From positions 124,001 to 188,000 of the forward strand of contig NZ_JACXLD010000002.1 of NCBI RefSeq assembly GCF_014705705.1: a stretch of 64,000 bases of DNA. The letters are read 5' to 3'. This document shows positions 34,933 to 45,038 of this stretch, one piece after another. The position numbers and the translations under genes were made by a program. The notes beneath the pieces were generated by a model. That model searched no databases. It saw only the letters and a list, made by a program, of their open reading frames with translations, and was not told the DNA's origin. Position 1 is the first letter of the stretch, and each line of letters opens with the position of its first letter. The stretch comes from Spongiibacter pelagi. GTDB lineage: Bacteria; Pseudomonadota; Gammaproteobacteria; Pseudomonadales; Spongiibacteraceae.

Positions 34933-36099
34933 TTAGTCTCGTCTAAGTTTGTCGGAGATCGCAATCGGGCTGGGGTAATTCAGCACTACGATGTAAGACG
35001 AGACAATAAAGGTCAGGATGGCGGTAGCCTGTATCAAATGCGATGCTGCCTGCCCAATCAGCATCATTTCCGCCGACACATAGGCAATCAGCAGTGAGAA
35101 CTCGCTGATTTGCCCCATTCTAAAGCCCAAATCCCACGCCAGATTTTTACTTTCAGACATGCCGTGAATCAGGTAGCGGAAAATAACGGGTTTCAGAGCC
35201 AGTAATAGCGCGGCCAAGACCAAGGCGGGGATGTAAATTTCGCCCAGTAAACCCAGATTGAAGCGGGCGCCAAGCGAGAAGAAAAACAGAATCAAAAAGA
35301 AATCCCGCAGCGGCTTTAGGCTAATGGCAATGTATTGGGAGATTGGGCTGGTGGCCAGACTAATGCCCGCGATAAACGCGCCCATTTCCAGTGATAAGCC
35401 GCTGATTTTTGCCAGCTCGGCAATGCCCATACACCAGCCAATGGCGACCAGAAAGATATATTCATGAAAGCGGTCAAAGCGCTGCAGCAATGGCAGTAGG
35501 ATAAATTTCACGCCGGCGAAGGCGGCGGCCACAATTAAGGGTAGAGAGAGGCCGGTTTTAAACAGGCTGCTGGCGGAGAATTGACCCTCACTCATGCTGA
35601 ATAACACCAGCAAAACCACAATGGCGATCATGTCTTGAATTAGCAACAAGCCCACCATTAGCTCGCCGGTGTGTTTGTGGTGGAGAACGGTGGTGGGCAG
35701 TAGTTTGATGCCGATAATGGTGCTGGAAAACATCATGGCGGCGCCAACAATAGCCGCTTCGGTTTGGGTGAAACCGAAATTAATCGCCACCAGATAGCCA
35801 ATTGCCAAAAAGGCTAAGGAACTGAGCAGAGCGACAAAGGTGGCTTGTTTCAGGGTGGCGATCAGGGATTTGGGCTGCATATCCAGCCCCAGCAGAAATA
35901 GCAGGAAAATAATGCCGAATTCAGCGATTTCAGCCAAAAGATTGGTATCCGTTACCCAGCCACTACCGTAGGGGCCAATCAGCGCTCCTAGCGCGATATA
36001 GGCAATTAACAGCGGCTGCCGGGTGACCAGTGCGATGGACGCCAGTAGCGCCGCACCGGAAAAAATCAGAAAAAAGGATGTGGTTAATTCGTGCTCCAT
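34933..36099 (-). CDS. CPA2-type cation:proton antiporter (KefB membrane domain)
   Basis: 388 aa with about 12 hydrophobic segments, beginning TSFFLIFSGAALLASIALVTRQP and including GIIFLLFLLGLDMQPKSL and EAAIVGAAMMFSSTIIGIKLLP. It has only the membrane domain; the cytoplasmic RCK/TrkA-N domain of KefB and KefC is absent. Probable Na+ or K+/H+ exchange. It follows the beta-barrel gene on the minus strand by 16 bases, so the two are likely co-transcribed. Confidence 0.88.
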   Translation of the reverse strand: MEHELTTSFFLIFSGAALLASIALVTRQPLLIAYIALGALIGPYGSGWVTDTNLLAEIAEFGIIFLLFLLGLDMQPKSLIATLKQATFVALLSSLAFLAIGYLVAINFGFTQTEAAIVGAAMMFSSTIIGIKLLPTTVLHHKHTGELMVGLLLIQDMIAIVVLLVLFSMSEGQFSASSLFKTGLSLPLIVAAAFAGVKFILLPLLQRFDRFHEYIFLVAIGWCMGIAELAKISGLSLEMGAFIAGISLATSPISQYIAISLKPLRDFFLILFFFSLGARFNLGLLGEIYIPALVLAALLLALKPVIFRYLIHGMSESKNLAWDLGFRMGQISEFSLLIAYVSAEMMLIGQAASHLIQATAILTFIVSSYIVVLNYPSPIAISDKLRRD

Positions 36100-36115
36100 A
36101 TTCCAGCCTTAACAA

Positions 36116-36799
36116 TTAGAAGCGGTACGCTAGTGCCAGTTTAACCAGCGGCAGCCATTCATAATCACTCAGTTCGTTTTTAACTTCCTCTTCTTCTTGC
36201 GCGATTTGCTCGCGGCATTCCGCGGTTTGATCACAACTGCCGGTTGATCTGATCGACACATTGGCTTCGCCCACGTAAGCCACACCAAGATCAATGCCCC
36301 AATTAAAGCCTCGCTCTACGTTCTTACTCCAGCCAATGCCGAGGTAGGGTGCAACGGGGGCGAAATCAATGGCGGTATGAATTTCGCCCAATACGGTAGG
36401 TGAAAAACGAGAGTAGCCGAATTCGCATGTGGCCGCGCCGGGAAAGGGAGAGCTGGCATCGCAGCGGGTAATAATATTGGCTTCACTACTGTTCAGAATC
36501 AGGCCGCCACTCACTTTGAAATATTTGCCACTGGGGTGCCAGTCAGCAAAGACATAGAAGTTCTTTAGGCTGATATCGCTGTTATAGCTGAGTTCATCGC
36601 CCTCAACGCCGTTATTGTTTTCGCCTTGGAAATCGATTTTTAGATCACCGTGGAGATTGCCCGCTCGCCACTGCCAAAAATCCGAAGGATTCCAACCCAG
36701 TTCCAAGCCACCGCCAAAGGTAGAAAGTTGTACGCCGAGATTAACGCCGGCGAAGCTGGTTGGGCTGATAAGAAGCAGGAGGATTAAAAAATGACGCAT
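36116..36799 (-). CDS. Small outer-membrane beta-barrel protein, unknown function
   Basis: 227 aa. Signal peptide (FLILLLLISPTSFA), then alternating hydrophobic strands and a terminal aromatic (LVKLALAYRF), the hallmark of outer-membrane barrels of about eight strands. It has two Cys pairs in loops (RCDASSPFPGAATCEF and SCDQTAECRE) and an acidic stretch QEEEEVKNE. It is not assigned to a named family; an OmpW-like or general porin-like barrel is possible. It is the first gene of a pair with the antiporter. Confidence 0.65.
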   Translation of the reverse strand: MRHFLILLLLISPTSFAGVNLGVQLSTFGGGLELGWNPSDFWQWRAGNLHGDLKIDFQGENNNGVEGDELSYNSDISLKNFYVFADWHPSGKYFKVSGGLILNSSEANIITRCDASSPFPGAATCEFGYSRFSPTVLGEIHTAIDFAPVAPYLGIGWSKNVERGFNWGIDLGVAYVGEANVSIRSTGSCDQTAECREQIAQEEEEVKNELSDYEWLPLVKLALAYRF

Positions 36800-36909
36800 A
36801 AAAAACCTTGGTGTACGAGTTTGCAGTTAGTTGCTCTCACCCCAATGGGTGGTATCTGAGCTCTTGTGGCTTGGCTAGGATAAGCCTAAACAATAATAGG
36901 AAAACTTTT

Positions 36910-37698
36910 ATGCTACTTAAAGACAAGGTGGTACTGGTTTCGGGTATTGGTCCCGGACTTGGGCAAGAGTTGGCACTAGAGGCCGCCAGACAGGGCGCCA
37001 AAGTGGTGATGTGCGCACGCACAGTTAGTAAATTAGACGATGCGGAGCGACTCATTCGCGCAGAAGGTTTGCAAAACCCCGTATTAAAAGTGCCTACGGA
37101 TATTGCCAATCAGTCGCAATGCAAAGCCCTAGTTGAGCAAACTATCGCTGAGTTTGGTCGCCTTGATGTGCTGATCAATAGCGCTTACAACCCCGGTGAT
37201 TTTGCGCCTATTGAACACGCGCAGCTAGATGGCTGGCGCACGGCGATGGATGTGAATTTCTTCGGCACTATGGGGCTGACGCTGGAAGTGATTCCGCATA
37301 TGAAAGCGCAAGGCGGCGGTGCCATTGTGATGATCAACACGATGGTGACTCGCAAGCCGATGCCGACCCAAGCGGGTTACGGCGCCTCAAAAGCGGCCTT
37401 GGCCAGCGCGACTGCGCATCTGGCTTTAGAGCTTGGGCCTTACAATATTCGCGTAAATTCAGCGTATATGGGCTGGATGTGGGGGCCTTCAGTAGAAGGT
37501 TATTTCCAGATCATGGCTGACAATGGCGGGCCATCGGTTGAAGAACAAAAAGCGGCGGTGGCGGGAAATATTCCGCTGCGGGTGATCCCTGATGATGCCG
37601 ACTGCGCCAAGGCGGCGATTTTCCTTGGCTCAGATTATTCGCGGGCGATGACCGGAGCGGCGTTGGATGTTAATGGGGGGGATTATATTCCCCATTAG
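36910..37698 (+). CDS. Short-chain dehydrogenase/reductase
   Basis: 262 aa SDR. SGIGPGLG at 11-18, catalytic Tyr157 and Lys161 in GYGASK. The usual NNAG is NSAY (90-93) and the usual catalytic Ser region reads MINTMV, so a Thr/Asn replaces Ser, as in some SDR subgroups linked to steroid or acyl-CoA catabolism. Start ATG 36910 is supported by AGGA nine bases upstream. Substrate unknown. A family B repeat begins two bases after its stop. Confidence 0.86.
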   Translation: MLLKDKVVLVSGIGPGLGQELALEAARQGAKVVMCARTVSKLDDAERLIRAEGLQNPVLKVPTDIANQSQCKALVEQTIAEFGRLDVLINSAYNPGDFAPIEHAQLDGWRTAMDVNFFGTMGLTLEVIPHMKAQGGGAIVMINTMVTRKPMPTQAGYGASKAALASATAHLALELGPYNIRVNSAYMGWMWGPSVEGYFQIMADNGGPSVEEQKAAVAGNIPLRVIPDDADCAKAAIFLGSDYSRAMTGAALDVNGGDYIPH

Positions 37699-37700
37699 CG

Positions 37701-37865
37701 GGTGATTAATCATTCACTACTGCGCTCACACTATCAGCTACCGGCGGTGCTCGGATTGCTCATTTATTAACATATACCAACAGTAGGCGCTTTAGGCGAA
37801 CTCCGCATCCTGTGCTCCGGCGGCAGCTAATATTGCGTCGCTCGTAACGTGAATGAATAATCACC
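37701..37865 (+). repeat. Family B intergenic repeat, copy 1
   Basis: 165-base element with terminal inverted repeats GGTGATTAATCATTCA (37701-37716) and TGAATGAATAATCACC (37850-37865), 15 of 16 matching. Internal blocks CGGCGGTGCTCG (37742), GCTCATTTATT (37758), CATATA (37771) and CTGTGCTCCGGCG (37810) recur in the same order, on the opposite strand, in copy 2 at 43.4 kb. It fills the gap between convergent SDR and dapE. No coding capacity. Confidence 0.75.
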
Positions 37866-37871
37866 GGTTTA

Positions 37872-39059
<1,188 letters not shown>

Positions 39060-39196
39060 CTAGCAGCCTGCCGGGAACGGCGCACATTTGCCAGTGGCTT
39101 GAGTGGAAATGTCATAGGGCGCGTTACAGGGGCGGCGTAGTATCGCTTGTAAAATGACCCAATTAATACCCACAAAATAATTATCAGGAGTGGAGC

Positions 39197-40807
39197 ATGG
39201 CTTTCGATCTGGACTTAAACGCGGGCGCTGCGGCCTTTGATTTTGCTGATCAGGATATTCCCTCACGGCTGCGCTACTGGGCCCAGACCAAACCCGATCA
39301 TCCTTTCATGATTTGGGAGCCGCGCAGTGGTGAAGAACAGCGCTGGAGTTATCAAACCTTTGATGAAGAAACCACCAAGATTGCGGCGGGCCTGCAGTCC
39401 AAGGGTGTAAAAAAACACGACAAGGTGATGATTCACGCCGAAAACTGCCCAGAAATGGTATTGGCCTGGTATGCCTGTGCCAAGGTTGGTGCGGTGGGCG
39501 TTACCACCAATACTCGTTGTGTGGGTGGCGAGATTGAATATTTTGCCGCGCACACCGAGGCGGTGGGTGTGATCACCCAGCCCAAGTTTGCGGAAGAAAT
39601 TAAGAACAACGCCAAGAACGTGGGCTGGATTGTGGTGACTCCAGATAATTCTGGAGAAGTTGCCGAAGAAGCCCACAGCTTTCCGTTATTTGAAACCCTG
39701 TACGCCGAGGCGGCGAGTTTCCAATCTCGCCCGGCAGAACCATTGCTGCCGGCGGGTATCATGTTTACCTCCGGGACAACCTCGCTGCCCAAAGCGGTGG
39801 TGCATACCCACGCCAATGCACTGTGGTCTGGCAAAATGGGCTCGGCAAGTATGTCGATGGATACCGACAGTGTGTATCTGGGCTTCTTGCCGTTTTTCCA
39901 TGTTAACTGTCAGAGCTGGGCATTTTGGGGCGCGCTGGGTGTGGGCGGTACGGCGGTATTACAACCCAAGTTTTCCGCCAGCCGGTTTTGGGAGGTTATC
40001 GCCAAGCATCAGGTGACCCACTGTTCAATGATCCCCTTTGTGTTCAAAGCCATTGCCATGGAAGCGGTGCCAGAGCAGCACAGCTTGAAAATTATGCCAA
40101 TGGGCATTATCTGGAAAGAGATTGCCGGTTGGCTGAAGGCGGAACCCTTCGCCAGTTGGGGTATGACTGAAACCGTAACTCACGCCACCCGCTCAGACTT
40201 TACCCAAGAGTGGCCGCAGGGCTCTATTGGTAAACCAACTCCCGGTTATCACCTTGCGGTGGTGAATCCGGAAACCGGAGAAATGTGTAAGCAAGGCGAG
40301 ATTGGTGAATTGTGGGTACACGGTATTCCCGGCGTAAATATTTTCCTCGAGTACTACAAAAATCCTGAGGCGATGGACAAGTCGTTTACGCCCAATGGCT
40401 GGTTTAAAACCGGTGATATGGTGCATGTGGGCGAGGGCGGTCATTTCTATTTCACTGACCGCGATAAGGATGCCCTCAAGGTTGGCGGCGAAAATGTCTC
40501 TGCCCGACAGGTGGAAGAGGTGTGTATGCAGGTGCCGGGCGGTGGCATTGGCGAAGTGGCGATTGTGGCGAAATCCCACGATATGCTGGATATGGTGCCG
40601 GTCGCTTTTGTGATTAAAGGCTGGGGTGCGCCGGAAGATGAAGCCGCTTTTGCACAGGCGATTATCGACCACTGCAAGGCAAATCTGGCGGATTTCAAAG
40701 TGCCTCGCGCCGTGTATTTTGTCGACGATTTGCCCCGCGCCACGCTGGAAAAAGTCGCCAAAAACAAACTTCGCGAAATGGCGGATGCAATGCCCGCCAT
40801 AGCTTAG
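39197..40807 (+). CDS. AMP-forming acyl-CoA synthetase
   Basis: 536 aa ANL-superfamily ligase. The P-loop-like motif is IMFTSGTTSLPKAVVHTH; later motifs are SWGMTETVTHATR, WFKTGDMVHVGEGGHFYFTDRDKDALKVGGENVSARQVEE (in parts) and the C-terminal catalytic Lys region LEKVAKNKL. AGGAG precedes the ATG. It activates an unknown carboxylate; with steroid genes in the window a steroid side-chain or bile-acid-like substrate is possible but not shown. Two hairpins follow the stop. Confidence 0.88.
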   Translation: MAFDLDLNAGAAAFDFADQDIPSRLRYWAQTKPDHPFMIWEPRSGEEQRWSYQTFDEETTKIAAGLQSKGVKKHDKVMIHAENCPEMVLAWYACAKVGAVGVTTNTRCVGGEIEYFAAHTEAVGVITQPKFAEEIKNNAKNVGWIVVTPDNSGEVAEEAHSFPLFETLYAEAASFQSRPAEPLLPAGIMFTSGTTSLPKAVVHTHANALWSGKMGSASMSMDTDSVYLGFLPFFHVNCQSWAFWGALGVGGTAVLQPKFSASRFWEVIAKHQVTHCSMIPFVFKAIAMEAVPEQHSLKIMPMGIIWKEIAGWLKAEPFASWGMTETVTHATRSDFTQEWPQGSIGKPTPGYHLAVVNPETGEMCKQGEIGELWVHGIPGVNIFLEYYKNPEAMDKSFTPNGWFKTGDMVHVGEGGHFYFTDRDKDALKVGGENVSARQVEEVCMQVPGGGIGEVAIVAKSHDMLDMVPVAFVIKGWGAPEDEAAFAQAIIDHCKANLADFKVPRAVYFVDDLPRATLEKVAKNKLREMADAMPAIA

Positions 40808-40815
40808 TCTTTTTA

Positions 40816-40880
40816 GTGTTTGTGGTGGCGGTACGTTTTCGCTGCCACAAACGCTATGGCACATAATTACCTTTATGTGC
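40816..40880 (+). other. Tandem hairpins after acyl-CoA synthetase gene
   Basis: GTTTGTGG (40818) pairs with CCACAAAC (40845), with inner GGCG/CGC pairing; then GCACATAA (40859) pairs with TTATGTGC (40873). Neither has a strong T-run. They may end the transcript or stabilise its 3' end. The remaining gap to 41043 shows nothing else. Confidence 0.4.
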
Positions 40881-41042
40881 GCCCTCTTAAAAACTCTCCG
40901 ACACTGTGTTTATTAGCCCGTTTATTAGCGGCCTAAGAGCAGCTTAGTGTAGTATTGGCCCGCTCTGTTATTTCACACGCCACACTCAGCTTTGCTAGGT
41001 CAAAGCGGAGCTTGGCGTTATTGTTTGAGATTAATAATAACG

Positions 41043-43406
41043 ATGTGTCGCCCCCCCTTTTTTTCCTTTGCTGCGTTTTGCTTATCGCTGCTGTTTGCGC
41101 TGGCGGTTCAAGCTGAAACTGAGCTGACAGAACGCAAAGTGTTGCCCAGTCATACCGAACAGGGTTTAGCGATAGAAGAGGTGCGCGTTACCGTTTCCAA
41201 GCGCAGCGAATCACTACAGGACGTGCTGGGCAGTGTCTCCGCAGTCTCTGGCGATACCATTGCCAGTAATAATATTCAGGACTTTCGCAGCCTTGCAGAT
41301 TTGATTCCGGGCATGGTGGTGCAGCGCCAAGAACCGGGCGGCGATGAAGTGTCGATTCGCGGGATTGCCCGCAGCCGGGATGGGCCATCACCGGTCGCCT
41401 TTCATATCAACGATATGTTTTTGGCGATGCGTGGCGAGCCCTATTACGACCTGTCTGCCATTGAAGTTTTACGCGGCCCCTCTGGCACAGCATTTGGTCG
41501 CAATGCCACCGCCGGTGCCATCAATGTCAAATGGCGCAAGCCAGAAGCCGAGTTCGGCGCAGGTGGTGACCTGCGTTATTCCAGCCTAGAAGATAAGCAG
41601 ATCCGCGCCTTCGCCAATATTCCTCTATTGGGCGAGGGAAACTCGGGCTTATTGGCCCGATTCGCCGTAATGGCGCGCAAGATGGATGGTAGCTTAAATA
41701 ATCTGGACGCGCCGCCGGAAGAGGATCCGGGCAATGTCGATGAGCATTTTCTGCGTGCGTATTTCACCAGCGAGCCGGTCGACAATCTCAATCTTGGCCT
41801 GCGCATTATTCGCTACGAAAACAATCCCCATGGAAATGATTTGGTATTAACGCCGTCCTTGGCTACCCGCCGCAGTGGCACGCTCGAAGAGCTGGGCGCC
41901 AAACCCTTGCCAGACGATCTGCTGCAAGTGCGCGCCAGTGCTGCTCAGTATTTGGGGGAGTCTTACGACCATTTCACGCGTATTGATGGCGATCTGACCT
42001 GGTCGTTTAACGCGGTGCCGTTGTTAGGGGATTTTGATGCGGTGTTCTTGGCGGGCGAGCAGCGCCGTAAAGTGCATACCGTGTATGACCTCGACGGCAC
42101 CGAACAGCCGATTCTTGACGGCCATAATTATATGGAGCCGGATATTCGCCGCAGCGCCGAGCTGCGTTTTGTCTCTAATAACGACAACGGTTTTGACTGG
42201 CTGCTGGGCGCGTTCTGGTTTCGCTATCTGGAGCAGCGGGATATGGAAATCTTCGTGCGGGAATTTATCTCGCCGGCCTCGGTTGTTTCACAGTTGCCCG
42301 CATTCCCCGAAACCATGGCCAATATCCGTGTGTTTATCGACGACCAGCGCACTATTGATGAAAGTCGGGCGCTGTTTGCCAATCTAAATATGAGTCTTGC
42401 CCAGTTGTTTGATGGGCCGAATATTGAACTGAGTTTGGGCTTGCGCCAAAACTGGGATGACTTTGATCAGAATGTAGGCGGCAATGATATTGAAGCCACG
42501 ATTCCAGCTTTAGCGGTGGGGCCGGTAAGTTTGGTGAGTGAGCGCGATATTGAAAAATTCGCTGATTTTGTCGAAACCACTGGCGAGCTGGGCGCGCGTT
42601 GGTTTTACAGCGATGCCGGTATGCTCTATCTGAAATTTTCTCGCGGTTACAAGCCGGGGCTTGCCCAAAACGTGGTGGTCGACAATACCGTGATCCAGAA
42701 TCCGGTTGATGCGGAATTGCTGGACGCTTGGGAAGCGGGTTGGAAAACCGCGTTTCTGCAAAATAGCCTGCAACTGAGTTTGGCGGCGTTTTTCTACGAT
42801 TATCAAAATCTACAAGTTAGCCAGATCACTCCGGGCGGCGTGCTTACCGAAAATGCCGCTGAGGCGACCATTAATGGTCTTGAGCTTGAGTTGCAGTGGA
42901 CGCCGATGGAAGCGCTATCAATTCGTTCGAGTTTTGCCTGGACCGACGCAACCTATGACGAATATTGTGGCACCGACCCCGCACGGGAAAACACCGGCGC
43001 CGAAGCGGGCTGTACCGCCGAAAATCCCTTTGATTTCAGCGGGGCGCAATTAACCGCAGCACCGGAATACTCGGCCACTTTGCTGGCCAATTACCGTTTT
43101 GATTTAGGTGAGCTTGGCAGCCTCACTCCGCAGCTTAAAGTCGCTTGGCGAGATGAAATGGATCGCCGGGGTTTGGGTAATCCAATCGATCGGGTGAAGG
43201 CGTTTAGCAATACCGATATTCGTTTGATCTGGCAAAGCCAGGACGCCCGCTGGAAGCTCGAAGGTTTTGTTGAAAATCTTGAAGATCACGATGATGTCTT
43301 CGGCTCGGCCTTTGCGCCCATTGTGCCCAGCCGCAAGCAAACCTACAGTATGACCGCCCAAGTGCCGCCACGGGTTTCCGGCCTTTTGCTAGAACTCCAG
43401 CTTTGA
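41043..43406 (+). CDS. TonB-dependent receptor
   Basis: 787 aa. Signal peptide (FAAFCLSLLFALAVQA), plug with VSKRSESLQDVLGSVSAVSG, LADLIPGMVVQRQEPGGDEVSIRGI and EVLRGPSGTAFGRNATAGAIN, and a barrel ending in a C-terminal Leu after LLLEL. This plug style (SLQDVPxSxxxxSG) is typical of receptors for complex organic substrates in marine degraders rather than for siderophores. ATG 41043 is chosen because it opens a normal signal peptide; a TTG 51 bases upstream is also open. No ribosome site is strong. It follows the acyl-CoA synthetase and precedes a family B repeat. Confidence 0.86.
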   Translation: MCRPPFFSFAAFCLSLLFALAVQAETELTERKVLPSHTEQGLAIEEVRVTVSKRSESLQDVLGSVSAVSGDTIASNNIQDFRSLADLIPGMVVQRQEPGGDEVSIRGIARSRDGPSPVAFHINDMFLAMRGEPYYDLSAIEVLRGPSGTAFGRNATAGAINVKWRKPEAEFGAGGDLRYSSLEDKQIRAFANIPLLGEGNSGLLARFAVMARKMDGSLNNLDAPPEEDPGNVDEHFLRAYFTSEPVDNLNLGLRIIRYENNPHGNDLVLTPSLATRRSGTLEELGAKPLPDDLLQVRASAAQYLGESYDHFTRIDGDLTWSFNAVPLLGDFDAVFLAGEQRRKVHTVYDLDGTEQPILDGHNYMEPDIRRSAELRFVSNNDNGFDWLLGAFWFRYLEQRDMEIFVREFISPASVVSQLPAFPETMANIRVFIDDQRTIDESRALFANLNMSLAQLFDGPNIELSLGLRQNWDDFDQNVGGNDIEATIPALAVGPVSLVSERDIEKFADFVETTGELGARWFYSDAGMLYLKFSRGYKPGLAQNVVVDNTVIQNPVDAELLDAWEAGWKTAFLQNSLQLSLAAFFYDYQNLQVSQITPGGVLTENAAEATINGLELELQWTPMEALSIRSSFAWTDATYDEYCGTDPARENTGAEAGCTAENPFDFSGAQLTAAPEYSATLLANYRFDLGELGSLTPQLKVAWRDEMDRRGLGNPIDRVKAFSNTDIRLIWQSQDARWKLEGFVENLEDHDDVFGSAFAPIVPSRKQTYSMTAQVPPRVSGLLLELQL

Positions 43407-43407
43407 T

Positions 43408-43549
43408 GGAACCGCATGATTAATGTAGCGAGTGCAGCAAGATTGGTTGGCGCCGGAGCACAGAAAGCGGAATTTATATGCGAATAAATGAGCATTTCGA
43501 GCACCGCCGACGATCGAGATTGCAAACGCAGTAATTAATCAGTGGTTCC
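43408..43549 (-). repeat. Family B intergenic repeat, copy 2
   Basis: 142-base element with outer inverted repeats (GGAACCGCATGATTAAT and ATTAATCAGTGGTTCC). Read on the minus strand it contains the same ordered blocks as copy 1: CGGCGGTGCTCG (43498-43509), GCTCATTTATT (43483-43493), CATATA (43475-43480) and CTGTGCTCCGGCG (43451-43463). It starts one base after the TonB receptor stop and fills the gap before the MATE gene. Confidence 0.75.
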
Positions 43550-43617
43550 ACTCGTAGTTTGCGGTTGCGCCAGAGCTAGGCTAGAGTGCGCCGCGAGTTT
43601 TATTGTCAGGCCAAGTC

Positions 43618-45003
43618 ATGTCCGTTCCTCAATCCACTTCTGCAGCTAATGCGGCGGCTCGCCGCCAAGAGTTGCGTACCCAGCTGCAGGTTGCGCTGCC
43701 GATTTTCGGCGGTCAGCTCGCGCAGTCGGCGAACGGATTTGTCGATACGGTCATGGCGGGGCAGGTGTCGGCCTTAGATTTGGCGGCGGTGGCGGTGGGT
43801 GCCAGCATTTGGGTGCCGATTTTCCTGTTTATGACCGGCCTCTTAATGAGTGCGACCTCGGTGTTGTCGCGTAATCTTGGCGCAGGTGCCAAGGAGCGCA
43901 TCAGTCCCATCATGCATCAGGTTTTATACCTGTGTGCGGTAACGGGCTTGGTGGCATTTGTCCTGCTCAGAAGTACCGAGCCGCTATTGGTATGGATGGA
44001 TGTCGATGCTGCCATGCAGCCGATGGTGCGCGATTACCTTAAAGGCCTGAGTTGGGGTATGCCCGCCATTGCTATTGTCTTGGGCCTGCGCAGCTATTCA
44101 GAATCCATGAGTCACACCCGGCCGGTACTTTGGATCAGTGTGATTGGTCTGCTGGCAAATATCCCTATTAACTACACGCTGATTTACGGCAAGCTCGGTT
44201 TTCCTGCGCTGGGCGGCGTTGGCTGTGGCTGGGCCACGGCGGCAGTAATGTGGTTGATGTGCATATTAATGCTGCTTTATGTGTTGTTCGATAAAGCCTA
44301 TGCCAATCAGCGTTTGCGTTTTTGGCCTTTAGAATTTGAGTGGCCCACTCTGCGTTATCTTTTTACGCTGGGACTGCCAGTGGGGATGGTGATTTTTTTC
44401 GAGGTGAGTATTTTCTCGGTGATCGCCTTGCTGATTTCTCAATCTGGTGCCGAGGTGGTGGCGGGGCATCAGTTGTCGCTCAATTTCACTTCGCTCATTT
44501 TTATGCTGCCGCTCAGTTTTGCCTTGGCCGCTACGGCGAGAATTGCCAATGCCCGCGGCCGTGAAGATATCGACGGATTGCGTATCTCTATCCGTGTCGC
44601 TTTCCAGATTACCCTGTGTATCGGTGTGTCTGCGGCAATCTTGCTGGTCGTTTTCCGCCACGGCATCCCCCATATTTATACCGATAACCCCGAGGTTATC
44701 GCGCTGGCCAGTTACCTTTTGTTATTTGCTGCCCTGTATCAAATTTCTGATGCTATTCAGGTGACCGCCAACGGTTGTTTGCGCGGCTTTGAAGATACAA
44801 AGGTGCCGATGTTGATGGGCTTGATTGCCTATTGGGGCATTGGTTTTCCGATAGGGTATTGTTTGGCCGTCACCGATCTTTTGGTGCCAGCGATGGGGCC
44901 CAGCGGCTTCTGGTTGGGTTTGTTTGCCGGACTCACCAGTGCGGCAATTCTATTAGGCTTACGACTGCGCTGGCGCTTGCAGCATTTACCATTTTCTTCT
45001 TAA
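43618..45003 (+). CDS. MATE-family efflux transporter (NorM-like)
   Basis: 461 aa with about 12 transmembrane segments. Family features: LPIFGGQLAQSANGFVDTVMAGQ, GASIWVPIFLFMTGLLMSATSVLSRNLGAG, and GCGWATAAVMWLMCI. MATE proteins export cationic drugs or metabolites with Na+ or H+. ATG 43618 is preferred to GTG 43603 by family length. It converges on the PepSY gene with a 35-base gap. Confidence 0.92.
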   Translation: MSVPQSTSAANAAARRQELRTQLQVALPIFGGQLAQSANGFVDTVMAGQVSALDLAAVAVGASIWVPIFLFMTGLLMSATSVLSRNLGAGAKERISPIMHQVLYLCAVTGLVAFVLLRSTEPLLVWMDVDAAMQPMVRDYLKGLSWGMPAIAIVLGLRSYSESMSHTRPVLWISVIGLLANIPINYTLIYGKLGFPALGGVGCGWATAAVMWLMCILMLLYVLFDKAYANQRLRFWPLEFEWPTLRYLFTLGLPVGMVIFFEVSIFSVIALLISQSGAEVVAGHQLSLNFTSLIFMLPLSFALAATARIANARGREDIDGLRISIRVAFQITLCIGVSAAILLVVFRHGIPHIYTDNPEVIALASYLLLFAALYQISDAIQVTANGCLRGFEDTKVPMLMGLIAYWGIGFPIGYCLAVTDLLVPAMGPSGFWLGLFAGLTSAAILLGLRLRWRLQHLPFSS

Positions 45004-45038
45004 TTTGCCACAAGTTTCCGTGCCTAAAGGGAATTGGT